NCBI GenBank assembly: GCA_964611585.1
Contig: CAZTAK010000006.1
Span: 1 to 64,000 of the forward strand
DNA: 64,000 nucleotides
From: CAZTAK01 sp964611585
GTDB lineage: Bacteria; Pseudomonadota; Alphaproteobacteria; SHVP01
Direction of reading: 5' to 3'
Shown: positions 53,870 to 63,065 of the stretch, piece after piece
Numbering within the stretch: position 1 is the stretch's first letter
Layout: every line of letters begins with the position of its first letter
Made by a program: the position numbers and the translations under genes
Notes under the pieces: model-generated
What the model saw: the letters and a program-made list of their open reading frames with translations, nothing else
Databases searched by the model: none
What the model was told of the DNA's origin: nothing

Positions 53870-54604
53870 TCAAGGCCCCTTTGAGGCCGGGCCGTTCAGG
53901 CGGGGGTCCCGGACGAAGCGCAAATAGATCGCGTCCCGCCCCCGGGCAGCCGATTTGCGCTCGTAACGGGTCGGATCGGCGCCTTCGGGCCGGGCCCAGT
54001 CGGCCTTTCGCCGGGCCGGCCAGAGGAAAGCCGAGTCGCCCAAAAACCGCTTTAGGGTCCAGCGCGCGTAGTCGGGCACGTCGGTGGCAAACCGGATTTC
54101 GCCGCGATCGGCCAGCAACCGGGCGAAATCGGCGACGGTTTCGGTGCTGATGAGGCGGCGCTTGTGGTGGCGGGTCTTGTGCCAGGGGTCGGGAAAAAGA
54201 ATGTCGATACGCGACAGCGACGCCTCCTCAAGCCGCGCCATCAGCAACCGGGCATCGTCGGTGAACAGGCGCACGTTCTCGAGACCAACGGTATCGAGGG
54301 TACGCAGGAAGCTGGCGAGCCCATTGACGAACGGCTCGCACCCGATGAACCCCCAGTCCGGGTGCGCCACCGCCTGACCGGCGAGATGCTCGCCGCTGCC
54401 GAAGCCGATTTCGAGAACCACGGCCCGGGTTGGCGGCGAAAACAGAGTGAGGGGATCGATCGGCGCGTTGCCGCCTAAGCCGATGCCGAGGTGTGGAAGA
54501 TATGTGTCGAGAAGTGCCTGCTGGCCGGCGCGCAACCGATGCCCCCGCCGGCGGCCGTAAAGAATCCGCCTGGGACCGGCCGGGGGCGCGTCGCCGCCGC
54601 TCAC
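53870..54604 (-). CDS. trmB: tRNA (guanine-N7-)-methyltransferase
   Basis: 244 residues, SAM methyltransferase: VLEIGFGSGEHL (motif I), IGCEPFVNGLASFL, RIDILFPDPWHKTRHHKRRL and IRFATDVPDYARW are typical TrmB. It makes m7G46 in tRNA. GTG 54604 is chosen; it lies 17 bases after the metK stop. Starts further upstream overlap metK. Cotranscribed with metK. Confidence 0.93.
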   Translation of the reverse strand: MSGGDAPPAGPRRILYGRRRGHRLRAGQQALLDTYLPHLGIGLGGNAPIDPLTLFSPPTRAVVLEIGFGSGEHLAGQAVAHPDWGFIGCEPFVNGLASFLRTLDTVGLENVRLFTDDARLLMARLEEASLSRIDILFPDPWHKTRHHKRRLISTETVADFARLLADRGEIRFATDVPDYARWTLKRFLGDSAFLWPARRKADWARPEGADPTRYERKSAARGRDAIYLRFVRDPRLNGPASKGP

Positions 54605-54621
54605 TGCGAAGACGCGGGCCC

Positions 54622-55788
54622 TCAGGCGAGCGCGCCCTTCAGTTTGTCGACCAGGTCCAGCCGCTCCCACGAAAAGCCGCCGTCCTCGTCCGGTTCGCGC
54701 CCGAAATGACCGTAGGCCGCGGTGCGCGCGTAGATCGGGTGGTTGAGTTTCAGGTGCTCGCGAATGCCGCGCGGGGACAGGTCCATGACCTCCGTCAGCA
54801 CATTTTCGAGCCTGACCTCATCGACCTGGCTGCCGCCGTGCAGATCGACGTAGAGCGACAGCGGCTTCGGCACGCCGATCGCGTATGCGACCTGGATCGT
54901 GCATTTGTCGGCGAGCCCGGCGCCGACCACGTTCTTTGCGAGATAGCGCGCGGCGTAGGCAGCCGAGCGATCGACCTTGGTCGGGTCCTTGCCGGAAAAC
55001 GCGCCGCCGCCGTGCGGCGCGGCGCCGCCGTAGGTATCGACGATAATCTTGCGCCCGGTGAGACCGGCATCGCCATCGGGTCCGCCGACAACGAATTTGC
55101 CGGTCGGGTTAACATAAAAATGATCTTCCGCGCACATCCAGCCCTCGGGCAGAACCTCGAGCACATAGGGCCGGACGATTTCGCGCACCTGGTCCTGATC
55201 GACGTCCTCGGTGTGCTGGGTCGAGACGACAATGCTTTCGGCGCCGACCGGCCTGTCCGCTTCATAGCGCAACGTGACCTGGCTTTTTGAATCGGGCCCG
55301 AGATAGGGCTCGGATCCGGCATGACGCGCCTGCGCCATCTTGCGCAAGATGCTGTGTGCATAAGAAATCGGCGCCGGCATCAGCACGTCGGTCTCGCGGC
55401 AGGCATATCCGAACATCAGCCCCTGATCGCCCGCGCCTTCGTCCTTGTTACCGGTGGCATCGACTCCTTGAGCGATGTTGATCGACTGTCCGTGGACAAA
55501 AACATCGACCTTGGCGCGCTCCCAATGAAAGCCTTCCTGCTCGTAGCCGATCTCGCGCACGCACGCGCGGGCGATGTCTTCGAGTTCCTGGTGGGTGATC
55601 GAATCGGGGCCGCGAACCTCGCCCGCCAGCACGATCTGGTTGGTAGTGACCAGGGTCTCGACGGCAACCCGCGCCTGCGGTTCGAGAGTCAGATAATGGT
55701 CGACCACGGCATCCGAAATGCGGTCGCATACCTTGTCGGGATGGCCTTCGGATACGGATTCGCTGGTGAAGATGTAGTTGGATCTCAT
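54622..55788 (-). CDS. metK: S-adenosylmethionine synthetase
   Basis: 388 residues, three-domain MAT: SVSEGHPDKVCDRISDAVVD, QGVDATGNKDEGAGDQGLMFGYA, GGGAFSGKDPTKVDRSAAYAAR and HFGREPDEDGGFSWE. Makes SAM from methionine and ATP. The ATG overlaps the TAA of a short upstream ORF (TAATG at 55786-55790), under a sigma-70 promoter at 55892-55920. Followed by trmB. Confidence 0.97.
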   Translation of the reverse strand: MRSNYIFTSESVSEGHPDKVCDRISDAVVDHYLTLEPQARVAVETLVTTNQIVLAGEVRGPDSITHQELEDIARACVREIGYEQEGFHWERAKVDVFVHGQSINIAQGVDATGNKDEGAGDQGLMFGYACRETDVLMPAPISYAHSILRKMAQARHAGSEPYLGPDSKSQVTLRYEADRPVGAESIVVSTQHTEDVDQDQVREIVRPYVLEVLPEGWMCAEDHFYVNPTGKFVVGGPDGDAGLTGRKIIVDTYGGAAPHGGGAFSGKDPTKVDRSAAYAARYLAKNVVGAGLADKCTIQVAYAIGVPKPLSLYVDLHGGSQVDEVRLENVLTEVMDLSPRGIREHLKLNHPIYARTAAYGHFGREPDEDGGFSWERLDLVDKLKGALA

Positions 55789-55862
55789 TATGGGTTGTCC
55801 TGATGCGGTGCGTTATGCGGTAGGGGCCGGACGCCGCGCGGCGGCCGGTGACGCAGGCTCAT
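55788..55862 (-). CDS. Candidate leader peptide (uORF) of metK, 24 codons
   Basis: ATG 55862 opens MSLRHRPPRGVRPLPHNAPH and four more residues, ending TAA at 55790-55788 so that TAATG joins it to the metK start. GGGGAG lies about 11 bases upstream. The predicted transcript start (near 55885) leaves only some 23 bases before it, so this ORF is the first thing the ribosome meets. The peptide is rich in arginine, proline and histidine. Coupled translation with metK is likely if it is real; no similarity is recognised. Confidence 0.45.
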   Translation of the reverse strand: MSLRHRPPRGVRPLPHNAPHQDNP

Positions 55863-55891
55863 GGCGGCCGCGTCTCCCCAAGGGCGCGGGT

Positions 55892-55920
55892 TTTATCGGC
55901 AACATCTTCGCAACCGTCAA
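55892..55920 (-). promoter_or_regulatory. metK: Sigma-70 promoter of metK
   Basis: Minus strand TTGACG (55920-55915), 17-base spacer, GATAAA (55897-55892). Good -35 (5 of 6) and fair -10 (4 of 6). Confidence 0.65.
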
Positions 55921-56015
55921 GTCCCGGACAGATGCCATCGCCGCGACCGCCCTGACGGGCATACCGCAAAAGGGACTGCGTCGGCCCGGTAAGGGCCACG
56001 ATCCGGGAAAGTGAA

Positions 56016-56435
56016 CTATTTTGATTGCGTCTGACCGACCGCCTTCACAAGGTCGAAAATACGACGCCGGGTGGCAACGTCGGAAATCTTGTAATAGGCC
56101 CGCACCAGTTCGAGAGTTTCTCGCTTGGTGAAATTGCCGGTCTCGAATGGTTCCTGGGCCGGTTCGCGAAGGCCCCGGGTTCGACCGGCAACGGCATCCG
56201 GCATGTCGTCGAAGAAAAACGACACCGGAACCTGAAGCACCTTGCTGAATTGAAACAGGCGGCTTGAGCCAATTCGGTTGGAGCCGCGTTCGTACTTTTG
56301 AATTTGCTGGAAGGTCAGGCTGACGGCTCTTCCAAGTTTTTCCTGGCTCATTCCCAGAAGGGTGCGACGCAGCCGAACCCGGCTGCCCACATGAATATCG
56401 ACGGGATCGTGCCCGCGCTGTTTTGGTTTCGCCAA
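56016..56435 (-). CDS. XRE/Cro-family helix-turn-helix regulator
   Basis: 139 residues: HTH GSRVRLRRTLLGMSQEKLGRAVSLTFQQIQKYERGSNRIGSSRLFQFSKVL, followed by VPVSFFFDDMPD and a C-terminal helix bundle, the standard small XRE protein found before metK in this class. Start is the TTG at 56435 with GGGAGG six bases upstream; no ATG fits. It lies 136 bases after lnt and 153 bases before the uORF of metK, so it may regulate either. Confidence 0.88.
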   Translation of the reverse strand: MAKPKQRGHDPVDIHVGSRVRLRRTLLGMSQEKLGRAVSLTFQQIQKYERGSNRIGSSRLFQFSKVLQVPVSFFFDDMPDAVAGRTRGLREPAQEPFETGNFTKRETLELVRAYYKISDVATRRRIFDLVKAVGQTQSK

Positions 56436-56571
56436 AGTTGCCTCCCACCTGTTATCGAGGTCTGCGTCGCAGCTTCTTGTTTCTATTTGAGGTGCGTTGG
56501 CAGGTAATTTCTTTGTGTATGCGGGGACTAGATATATCGCCGCCCGGTGCCGGTCAACGATTATCCGGATT

Positions 56572-58179
56572 TCAATTCGACCCCCGCCCACCTACGAAAA
56601 TACGTCGCAACCTCGTCGCCCCAGGAAGAAGCAGCACCGCCGTCAAAACCCATACAACGGCCGCTGTCCAGTCGCCAAATCGGGCGTACAGCGGTTGCGA
56701 TTTAGTCGCAACTGGCAGCACGCCGTTGATCGTACCGGCATCGCCAAGCCCGATCCGTTGCAACACCCGCCCATAGGGATCGACCAGAGCCGAGATACCC
56801 GTATTGGCTGCACGTACCATCGGCAGGCCCTCCTCGATTGCGCGCACGCGCGCCATTTCGAAGTGTTGCGCGGGCCCGGCGAGGGGCCCAAACCAGGCGT
56901 CGTTGGTAATGCCGAGCAACCATTGCGGCCGGTCGCCTGGATCGGTGACAGCGCCGGGGAAAATCGCCTCATAGCAAATCAGCGGGCTGAACGGCGGCAG
57001 CCCCTCGACGTGAAGGGTGGCCGGGCCCGAGCCTGCAGAAATATCGAGCGAGCCTTCGGTAATCTTTTTCAGGCCGAGGGCGCCGAGGACAGACCGCAGC
57101 GGCACAAATTCGCCGAACGGAACCAGGTGGTGTTTGTCATAGGTCGCGGCGAAAGAGGCATTCGGGTCGACCACCCGAAGGCTGTTCCAGGCGCGGAGGT
57201 TCTCGCGCCCGCCCTGGAAACGGAAGGCACCAGTAATCAGCACGGCACCCGGCGGCAGCGCGCCCGCGATTCGGTTCGCCACAACACCCTTTTCGACAAG
57301 GGCAAGCGTCGCTGCCGTTTCCGGCCAGATGACAACGTCGACGGCGTCCCCGCCCACCGCCGATAAGGCGATGTGCCGTTCCAGGTTGGCTTCGCGCAGC
57401 TCGACGCGCCACTTGTTGCGCTGGGCGATGGCGGGTTGCACCACCCGCACGCGCGTCTCGGTAAAGCCGGTTTCGGCATTGCCAAGCCGGATCGCGCCGG
57501 CGCCCCACACCACCCCAAGGCCGGCCGCCACGAAAAGACCCAACGTCCACGCGGCGCCGCGCGGGCGGCCAGGCGCGGAGGTTTCGTTCGGGCGGGCGCC
57601 GGGGTCGGGCGCCATCGCCGCCGGCGCCGCCGCCACCAGCACCGTCAGCAGCGTCAGCCCGTAGATTCCGGTAACTGCCGTTACCTGCAACATCGCGTCG
57701 CTCACGGTCCAGGTGTAGCCGATCAGATTCCAGGGAAAGCCGGTCAGGAAATGGCCACGAATCCACTCCGCCGCCGTCCACGAAAGCGCCAAAACCACGA
57801 CGCGCCGAAATCCTGTCGTCCGCGAAAGCGGTACGGCAAGCGCGGCGGCGGCAGGAAAGATCGCAAGGCCCGCCGGCACTCCCACCACCGTAAACGGAAC
57901 CAGCCATGCAAACAGGTCGCCGTCGACCAAGAGCGGATAGGCAAGCCAGTGCAAACCGGCAGCGAAAAAACCGAAGCCGAATCCCCATCCGATAAATGCG
58001 GCGGCACGCCAGGTGCGGGCGCCGTCGACAAGCCAGACCAGGACCGGGAAGGCGACAAGCAGGAGTGGAACCAGATTGAACGGCGGCAGCGCCGCGGCCG
58101 CGAGAACACCCGACAGGATGGCGACGCCAAGGCGTTGCCATCCCGACAGACCGGCAACGGCGGTCGCGACGCGGATCAT
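56572..58179 (-). CDS. lnt: Apolipoprotein N-acyltransferase
   Basis: 535 residues, several N-terminal membrane helices (about 15-200) and a periplasmic nitrilase domain. Catalytic triad present: glutamate in WPETAATLAL, lysine in the YDKHHLVPFGEFVPLR stretch and cysteine in PLICYEAIFPG. It adds the third acyl chain to lipoproteins. ATG 58179 overlaps the corC stop (ATGA). Confidence 0.96.
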   Translation of the reverse strand: MIRVATAVAGLSGWQRLGVAILSGVLAAAALPPFNLVPLLLVAFPVLVWLVDGARTWRAAAFIGWGFGFGFFAAGLHWLAYPLLVDGDLFAWLVPFTVVGVPAGLAIFPAAAALAVPLSRTTGFRRVVVLALSWTAAEWIRGHFLTGFPWNLIGYTWTVSDAMLQVTAVTGIYGLTLLTVLVAAAPAAMAPDPGARPNETSAPGRPRGAAWTLGLFVAAGLGVVWGAGAIRLGNAETGFTETRVRVVQPAIAQRNKWRVELREANLERHIALSAVGGDAVDVVIWPETAATLALVEKGVVANRIAGALPPGAVLITGAFRFQGGRENLRAWNSLRVVDPNASFAATYDKHHLVPFGEFVPLRSVLGALGLKKITEGSLDISAGSGPATLHVEGLPPFSPLICYEAIFPGAVTDPGDRPQWLLGITNDAWFGPLAGPAQHFEMARVRAIEEGLPMVRAANTGISALVDPYGRVLQRIGLGDAGTINGVLPVATKSQPLYARFGDWTAAVVWVLTAVLLLPGATRLRRIFVGGRGSN

Positions 58180-59105
58180 CCGTCGGCTTTTGGCGGCGGT
58201 TTCTCGGCCGAAATCGTGATCTTGCGCACCCGCACTCTGCGAATGCGCCGGGCATCGGCGTCGATAACCTCGAATGCGACGCCCGACGGATGGGTGATGA
58301 TTTCGCCCCGTTGCGGCACCCGGCCCGCCAGCGAAACGACGACGCCGCCCAGTGTGTCGATGTCTTCGTCGCGGTCTTCGGGCAGGAAATCGCAACCGAT
58401 GAGATTTTCGACTTCTTCCCGGGGCGCGCGGGCGTCGGCCTCGAGTACGCCCGGTCGGATTTCGATAATCAGCGGCCCTTCGACCTCGTCGTGTTCGTCT
58501 TCGATCTCGCCGACCACGGCCTCGACCATGTCTTCGATCGTCACCAGCCCGTCGGTCCCGCCGAATTCATCGACCACCATCGCCATGTGAATCCGCGCCG
58601 TCCGCATCCGCAGCAACAGGTCGAGAACCGGCATCGAGGGCGGCACGAACAAAACGTCGCGCACGATTTGGCGCAGGTCGAAATCGGCGCTCCCGACCCA
58701 GTAGGGCAGAAGGTCCTTGATATGGGTCATGCCGAGGACCGAATCGAGCGTGTCGCGGTAGACCGGCAGGCGCGAATGCAGGGCCTCGCGAAAGACCGCG
58801 ACAATGTCGGCGAGGCTCGAATCGATCTCGATGCCGACCACATCGGCGCGCGGGATCATTTCGTCGCCGACTCGCAGTTCGCCAAGCTTGACCAGGTTCG
58901 TCAGAATCATGCGCTCTTCGGCATTGACACGCTGGCCGGCGTCTTCGTGCTGCTCCAGAAGTTCGCGCAGATCCTCCCGCAGGGTCGTATCGCCGTCGCG
59001 CCCAACGCCCACTCCACGCAGCCAAGCGCGCAGGGTGCGCGCCAACGAAGGCGCGGAATCCGCTTCCGCTTCACGGGGGTGTTTTGGTGTCGGTGAGTCG
59101 CTCAT
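58176..59105 (-). CDS. corC: CorC/HlyC-type CBS-domain protein
   Basis: 309 residues: LVKLGELRVGDEMIPRADVVGIE, two CBS domains (LHSRLPVYRDTLDSVLGMTHIKDLLP and VDEFGGTDGLVTIEDMVEAVVGEIEDEHDE), and the C-terminal transporter-associated domain. In other bacteria this group binds adenosine nucleotides and affects magnesium/cobalt export; no membrane part here, so it is cytosolic. Overlaps lnt and ybeY by four bases. Confidence 0.92.
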   Translation of the reverse strand: MSDSPTPKHPREAEADSAPSLARTLRAWLRGVGVGRDGDTTLREDLRELLEQHEDAGQRVNAEERMILTNLVKLGELRVGDEMIPRADVVGIEIDSSLADIVAVFREALHSRLPVYRDTLDSVLGMTHIKDLLPYWVGSADFDLRQIVRDVLFVPPSMPVLDLLLRMRTARIHMAMVVDEFGGTDGLVTIEDMVEAVVGEIEDEHDEVEGPLIIEIRPGVLEADARAPREEVENLIGCDFLPEDRDEDIDTLGGVVVSLAGRVPQRGEIITHPSGVAFEVIDADARRIRRVRVRKITISAEKPPPKADG

Positions 59106-59626
59106 GGCGCAATTGATTGCCCGGAGAGCGGCGGCGGCGCCTCTGGGTCCGAAGGATCGTCGCGGTACGGATCGGCGATCGACTGCGATGCGAGGATTTC
59201 GCGTTCGAGCGTTTCCATGTCACGCGCAGCGGCGCCGGTTTCATGATCGTAGCCGCACAGGTGCAGCACACCGTGCACAACCAGATGACAAACGTGGTGT
59301 TCGGGGCGTTTCGACTGCGCGCGCGCCTCGGCCATCACGGTTTCATGGCCGAGCACGACATCGCCGAGAAGGCGTACACCGCCCGGCGATTGCGCACTTT
59401 GCGGAAAGGCGAGCACGTTGGTCGGCCCTTCCTTGCCGCGGTAACGGCGGTTGAGATCGGCGACAAACGCGTCGTCGGCAAGCACGATGCTGACTTCCAG
59501 CACGTCCGCCTCAACACGCACGCGATCAAGCGCGGCGCGGGCGGCATGGGCAGCCGGCGCTTCGATCCCGGGCAGAATCTCGTCCCAGGCGTCGGCCTCG
59601 ATGGTGAAGACGATATCGACGGTCAT
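59102..59626 (-). CDS. ybeY: Endoribonuclease YbeY
   Basis: 174 residues; zinc motif HLVVHGVLHLCGYDHE (HxxxHxxxxxH) and NRRYRGKEGPTNVLAFP. Acts in 16S rRNA 3' processing and 70S quality control. Overlaps phoH and corC by ATGA at each end, within phoH-ybeY-corC-lnt. Confidence 0.94.
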   Translation of the reverse strand: MTVDIVFTIEADAWDEILPGIEAPAAHAARAALDRVRVEADVLEVSIVLADDAFVADLNRRYRGKEGPTNVLAFPQSAQSPGGVRLLGDVVLGHETVMAEARAQSKRPEHHVCHLVVHGVLHLCGYDHETGAAARDMETLEREILASQSIADPYRDDPSDPEAPPPLSGQSIAP

Positions 59627-60729
59627 GAGTTCTGCGGGTCTGACCCGCCGGAAGCATCGACGGCATCAGCGGCTTCGGCGGCATCGGAAGCACCGGAAGC
59701 ATCGGAAGCACCGGCGGCATCGGATGCGCCTTGCCGGGCGGTCTCAATTTCGTGCGCCTCGTAGGCACGGACCATGCGCATCACCAGGGGGTGGCGCACC
59801 ACGTCGGCATCGGAAAACTGCACGAACGCGGCCCCTTCCACCCCCTTCAATATTCGCACCGCCTCGCGCAAGCCCGAATGCTCGCCGCGCGGCAGGTCGA
59901 TTTGCGTCAGATCACCGGTCACCACCATCGAGGCGTTCTCGCCCATCCGCGTCAGCAGCATCTTCATTTGCATCGGTGTCGTGTTCTGGGCCTCGTCCAA
60001 AATAATGAACGCGTTCGACAACGTGCGGCCGCGCATGAAGGCAAGCGGCGCGATCTCGATTTCGCCGTTTTCGAGGCGGCGGAACACCTGTTCGATCGGC
60101 AGCAAATCGTAAAGCGCGTCGTAGAGCGGACGAAGATACGGATCGACTTTGTCGCGCACGTCGCCCGGCAAGAAGCCCAGACGTTCGCCCGCCTCGACCG
60201 CAGGCCGCGACAAAATGATGCGATCCACCGCACCACTGAGCAGGCGTGAGACCGCCATCGCCACTGCGAGGTAGGTCTTGCCGGTCCCGGCCGGACCGAG
60301 CGCGAAGACAAGGTCGTGCCGCCGCAGCGCCAACAGGTATTTGCGCTGCATCGGCGAGCGCGCGACGACATCGCGCTTGCGGGTGCGGATAACGATCTCG
60401 GACGTATCGGCGGAATCGCCGGCCTGGACCTCGGCCATGCGCAGCGCCGCCTCGACCTCGGCCGACCCCACCTCGTCGCCGCTTTCGAGGCGGGCATAGA
60501 GGTCCGCTAGCACCGACTTGGCGGTGTCCTGGGCGCAAGCCTCGCCGCTGATCGAGATGCGGTTGCCGCGCGAAGCCAGCGACACCCCCAACGCCTGCTC
60601 GATGATCGCGAGATGACGGTCGTGTTGTCCGAACAGCGCCGGCAGCAGGGCGTTGTCATCGAAGGCGAGAACCGACGCCGGCGTCGCGTCGGATCGGGGC
60701 GTGCGGGTCATTTTTCGACCCCGGCTCAC
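59623..60729 (-). CDS. PhoH-like ATPase
   Basis: 368 residues, longer than the usual 320-350 because of a C-terminal alanine/serine/aspartate repeat tail (about 330-368: GASDAAGASDASGASDAAEA). Body: Walker A FALGPAGTGKTYLAVA, Walker B AFIILDEAQNTTPMQMKMLLTRMG, and LTQIDLPRGEHSGL. Partner of YbeY in many bacteria. GTG 60729 overlaps the miaB stop (GTGA); ATG 60711 is an alternative with GGGG upstream. Confidence 0.93.
   Translation of the reverse strand: MSRGRKMTRTPRSDATPASVLAFDDNALLPALFGQHDRHLAIIEQALGVSLASRGNRISISGEACAQDTAKSVLADLYARLESGDEVGSAEVEAALRMAEVQAGDSADTSEIVIRTRKRDVVARSPMQRKYLLALRRHDLVFALGPAGTGKTYLAVAMAVSRLLSGAVDRIILSRPAVEAGERLGFLPGDVRDKVDPYLRPLYDALYDLLPIEQVFRRLENGEIEIAPLAFMRGRTLSNAFIILDEAQNTTPMQMKMLLTRMGENASMVVTGDLTQIDLPRGEHSGLREAVRILKGVEGAAFVQFSDADVVRHPLVMRMVRAYEAHEIETARQGASDAAGASDASGASDAAEAADAVDASGGSDPQNS
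59681..59730. repeat. 18-base tandem repeat in the phoH 3' end
   Basis: GCATCGGAAGCACCGGAA (59681), GCATCGGAAGCACCGGCG (59699) and part of a third unit. Being a multiple of three it adds GASDAA-type hexapeptides in frame. Confidence 0.8.
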
Positions 60730-62078
60730 GCGGCGGCTGCCTTTGCATCCGCCATAACGGTTCCGGCGAGGCTGTTGGGAAAAACCGCGTCGATCCGGAC
60801 CGGCACGATACGGCCGCGCACCGATTCGGGCGCCGCCGCGCTGACCGCCTGAAGGTGGGGACTGCGCCCGGCGAGCTGGCCCGGATGGCGGCCCGGACGA
60901 TCGAACAGGACGTCGACTGTGCGCCCGACACTTGATTCATTGAACGCCGCTTGTTGCGCGCTCAGTTTCGCCTGAAGCCGGGTGAGGCGCTCGGCCTTGA
61001 TGTCGTCGTCCACCGTCGCCTCAAGACCGGCAGCGGGCGTGCCCGGCCGCGCGCTGTACTTGAAGGAGTAGGCCTGGGCGAAGCCGACCGCGTCGACAAG
61101 ATTGAGAGTCGCCTGGAAATCGGCCTCGGTCTCGCCCGGGAAACCAACAATGAAATCGCTGGACAAGGCCATGTCGGATCGCGCGGCCCGCAGCGCCTCG
61201 ACGGTGCGCAGATAGTCGTCGGCACGGTGGCGCCGGTTCATGGCCGCGAGGACCCGGTCCGAACCCGATTGCACCGGCAGGTGTAAAAGCGGCATCAACC
61301 GGGCGATCTCGCCGTGGGCGGCGATCAGGTCCGGGTCCATGTCGCGCGGGTGCGAGGTGGTATAGCGGATGCGATCGAGTCCATCGATCGCCGCCAGTTC
61401 GCGCACCAGGCCGGCGAGCGATACCGCCGCGCCGTCTCTCCCGGTGCCACGGTAGGCGTTGACGTTCTGGCCCAGCAAGATGATTTCGCGCGCGCCCGTG
61501 ACGATCAACCCGCGCGCCTCGGAAACGATGGCGGCGACGGGGCGCGAATGTTCCGCGCCGCGCGTGTAAGGAACGACGCAGAACGTGCAGAACTTGTCGC
61601 AGCCTTCCTGAACGGTGAGAAATGCGCTCGGGCCTTCGGCGCGCGAGTCCGGCAGGGCATCGAATTTTTCTTCGACCGCGAAGTCGGTATCGAGCACGGC
61701 GCCGGTTTCGCGCGTCGCTCGTGCCACCATTTCCGGCAGACGGTGATAGGCCTGGGGGCCGAAAACGAGATCGACGTGCGGGGCGCGGCGGATCAGTTCC
61801 GCCTCTTCGGCCTGAGCCACGCACCCGGCCACGGCGAGCGTCAGGGTCTCCCCGCGGCGTGCACGCGCTTCTTTGGCGGCGCGCAGGCGGCCAAGTTCCG
61901 AAAAGACCTTTTCCGAGGCCTTTTCGCGGATGTGGCAGGTGTTCAGGATAACAAGGTCGGCATCGTCCGGCGATTCCGCGGCACGATAGCCCAAGGGCGC
62001 CAGGACGTCCGCCATACGGGCGGAATCATAAACGTTCATCTGACAGCCATAGGTCCTGATGAACAGGTTTTTGGTCAA
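60726..62078 (-). CDS. miaB: tRNA-2-methylthio-N6-dimethylallyladenosine synthase
   Basis: 450 residues. UPF0004 cysteines in FIRTYGCQMNVYDS, LNTCHIREKA and AGCVAQ; radical-SAM CxxxCxxC in EGCDKFCTFCVVPYTRG; TRAM domain with RTVDVLFDRPGRHPGQLAGRSP. It thiomethylates i6A37 in tRNA. TTG 62078 has AAAGGAG upstream and gives MTKNLFIRTYGCQMN, the family start; the frame further upstream crosses a GC palindrome (62098-62113) and is not conserved. Confidence 0.95.
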   Translation of the reverse strand: MTKNLFIRTYGCQMNVYDSARMADVLAPLGYRAAESPDDADLVILNTCHIREKASEKVFSELGRLRAAKEARARRGETLTLAVAGCVAQAEEAELIRRAPHVDLVFGPQAYHRLPEMVARATRETGAVLDTDFAVEEKFDALPDSRAEGPSAFLTVQEGCDKFCTFCVVPYTRGAEHSRPVAAIVSEARGLIVTGAREIILLGQNVNAYRGTGRDGAAVSLAGLVRELAAIDGLDRIRYTTSHPRDMDPDLIAAHGEIARLMPLLHLPVQSGSDRVLAAMNRRHRADDYLRTVEALRAARSDMALSSDFIVGFPGETEADFQATLNLVDAVGFAQAYSFKYSARPGTPAAGLEATVDDDIKAERLTRLQAKLSAQQAAFNESSVGRTVDVLFDRPGRHPGQLAGRSPHLQAVSAAAPESVRGRIVPVRIDAVFPNSLAGTVMADAKAAAA

Positions 62079-62196
62079 GCGCTCCTTTCTTCCTTTCGGG
62101 GCCCGCGGGCCCCCGGGACAGTCAACCAAAAACCGGGCGGCGGCCGCGGGACCGGTCCGGAAACTCTCATAAAAGGTAGCATTTGGCTTTGCCGAG

Positions 62197-63033
62197 TCAA
62201 GCTGAGGCCCGGGTTTCTGTCCCCTTTCCGGGCAGTAGCGTGCGCACCTTGGGGCCCCATGACCGTCCCGACAGCGCGTCCGACAGGCCGCGCGCGACCG
62301 CGGCCTCGGCATGGGCGGTCATTTCCTTGCGCGAGGCAAACCGCTCCATCGTCACGGGCGGGTGAAAGGTCACCACCACCGTCAGCGGACCCAGCCCCAG
62401 CACGCGCCAGATATGCGGTGCGAGATCCATATCCCCGAACCAGGTGAACTCGGGCCGGAGATGACGGCCGAGAGGCGCCCCATTGAGACCGACATAGGCA
62501 ATCGACACCGGCTGGACCGCCAGAGGCCGTCCCCGCACCGGCGGCTCGGCAAGCGCAAAGAACGAACTTCGGAAAGGCAGCACCCGGTTGCCGTCGCCCG
62601 ATGTGCCTTCGGCGAACAGAGCCAGATTGTCGCCGGCTTCGAGACGCTCCCGCATTTCGTCGCGCACCCGGCCGGTCTGGTTGCGGATGCGTTGGACGAA
62701 CACGGTGCGCTGAAGTTTGGCGAGAATCCCGAACAGGGGCCAGCTGGCGACTTCCTGCTTGGCGATGAAGCAAACCGGGACGAGGGAATCGATCACCGTA
62801 ATGTCGAGCCACGACGAATGATTGAAAGTGAACAGCGTCGGCGTTTCGTCCGAAGGCGTTCCGCGAATCTGAACCCGCAGCCCCAAGATACGGGCAAGGC
62901 CGCGGTGATACAGCATCGGCACCGACACCATGAGCGGCGATCCGAGGGCCCGGGCCGCCGCCTGAACCGGCAGCAGCAACGCTGTCCACGCGGCAACAAG
63001 AATGAGATTCAGCAAGGCGCGCAAGGAGGACAT
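62197..63033 (-). CDS. plsC: 1-acyl-sn-glycerol-3-phosphate acyltransferase
   Basis: 278 residues; PlsC motif FNHSSWLDITV with HxxxxD, FVQRIRNQTG, and NLALFAEGTSGDGNRVLPFRSSFF (motif III EGT). One N-terminal membrane helix. It makes phosphatidic acid. Followed on the minus strand by miaB, 118 bases away; fur is upstream. Confidence 0.92.
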   Translation of the reverse strand: MSSLRALLNLILVAAWTALLLPVQAAARALGSPLMVSVPMLYHRGLARILGLRVQIRGTPSDETPTLFTFNHSSWLDITVIDSLVPVCFIAKQEVASWPLFGILAKLQRTVFVQRIRNQTGRVRDEMRERLEAGDNLALFAEGTSGDGNRVLPFRSSFFALAEPPVRGRPLAVQPVSIAYVGLNGAPLGRHLRPEFTWFGDMDLAPHIWRVLGLGPLTVVVTFHPPVTMERFASRKEMTAHAEAAVARGLSDALSGRSWGPKVRTLLPGKGTETRASA

Positions 63034-63065
63034 GCAACGGTTTGCGGGGCGCGGCTTGGACGGAT

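Noticed and set aside
54605..54670. Longer N terminus for trmB (to 54670)
   Set aside because: Overlaps the metK 3' end and is arginine-rich shadow sequence; GTG 54604 fits the family better.
55789..56015. SAM-II or SAH riboswitch upstream of metK
   Set aside because: I could not find the conserved cores, and the predicted transcript start leaves too little leader.
62098..62113. GC palindrome before miaB as a terminator of plsC
   Set aside because: Perfect 16-base palindrome but no loop and no T run on the minus strand; left unassigned.
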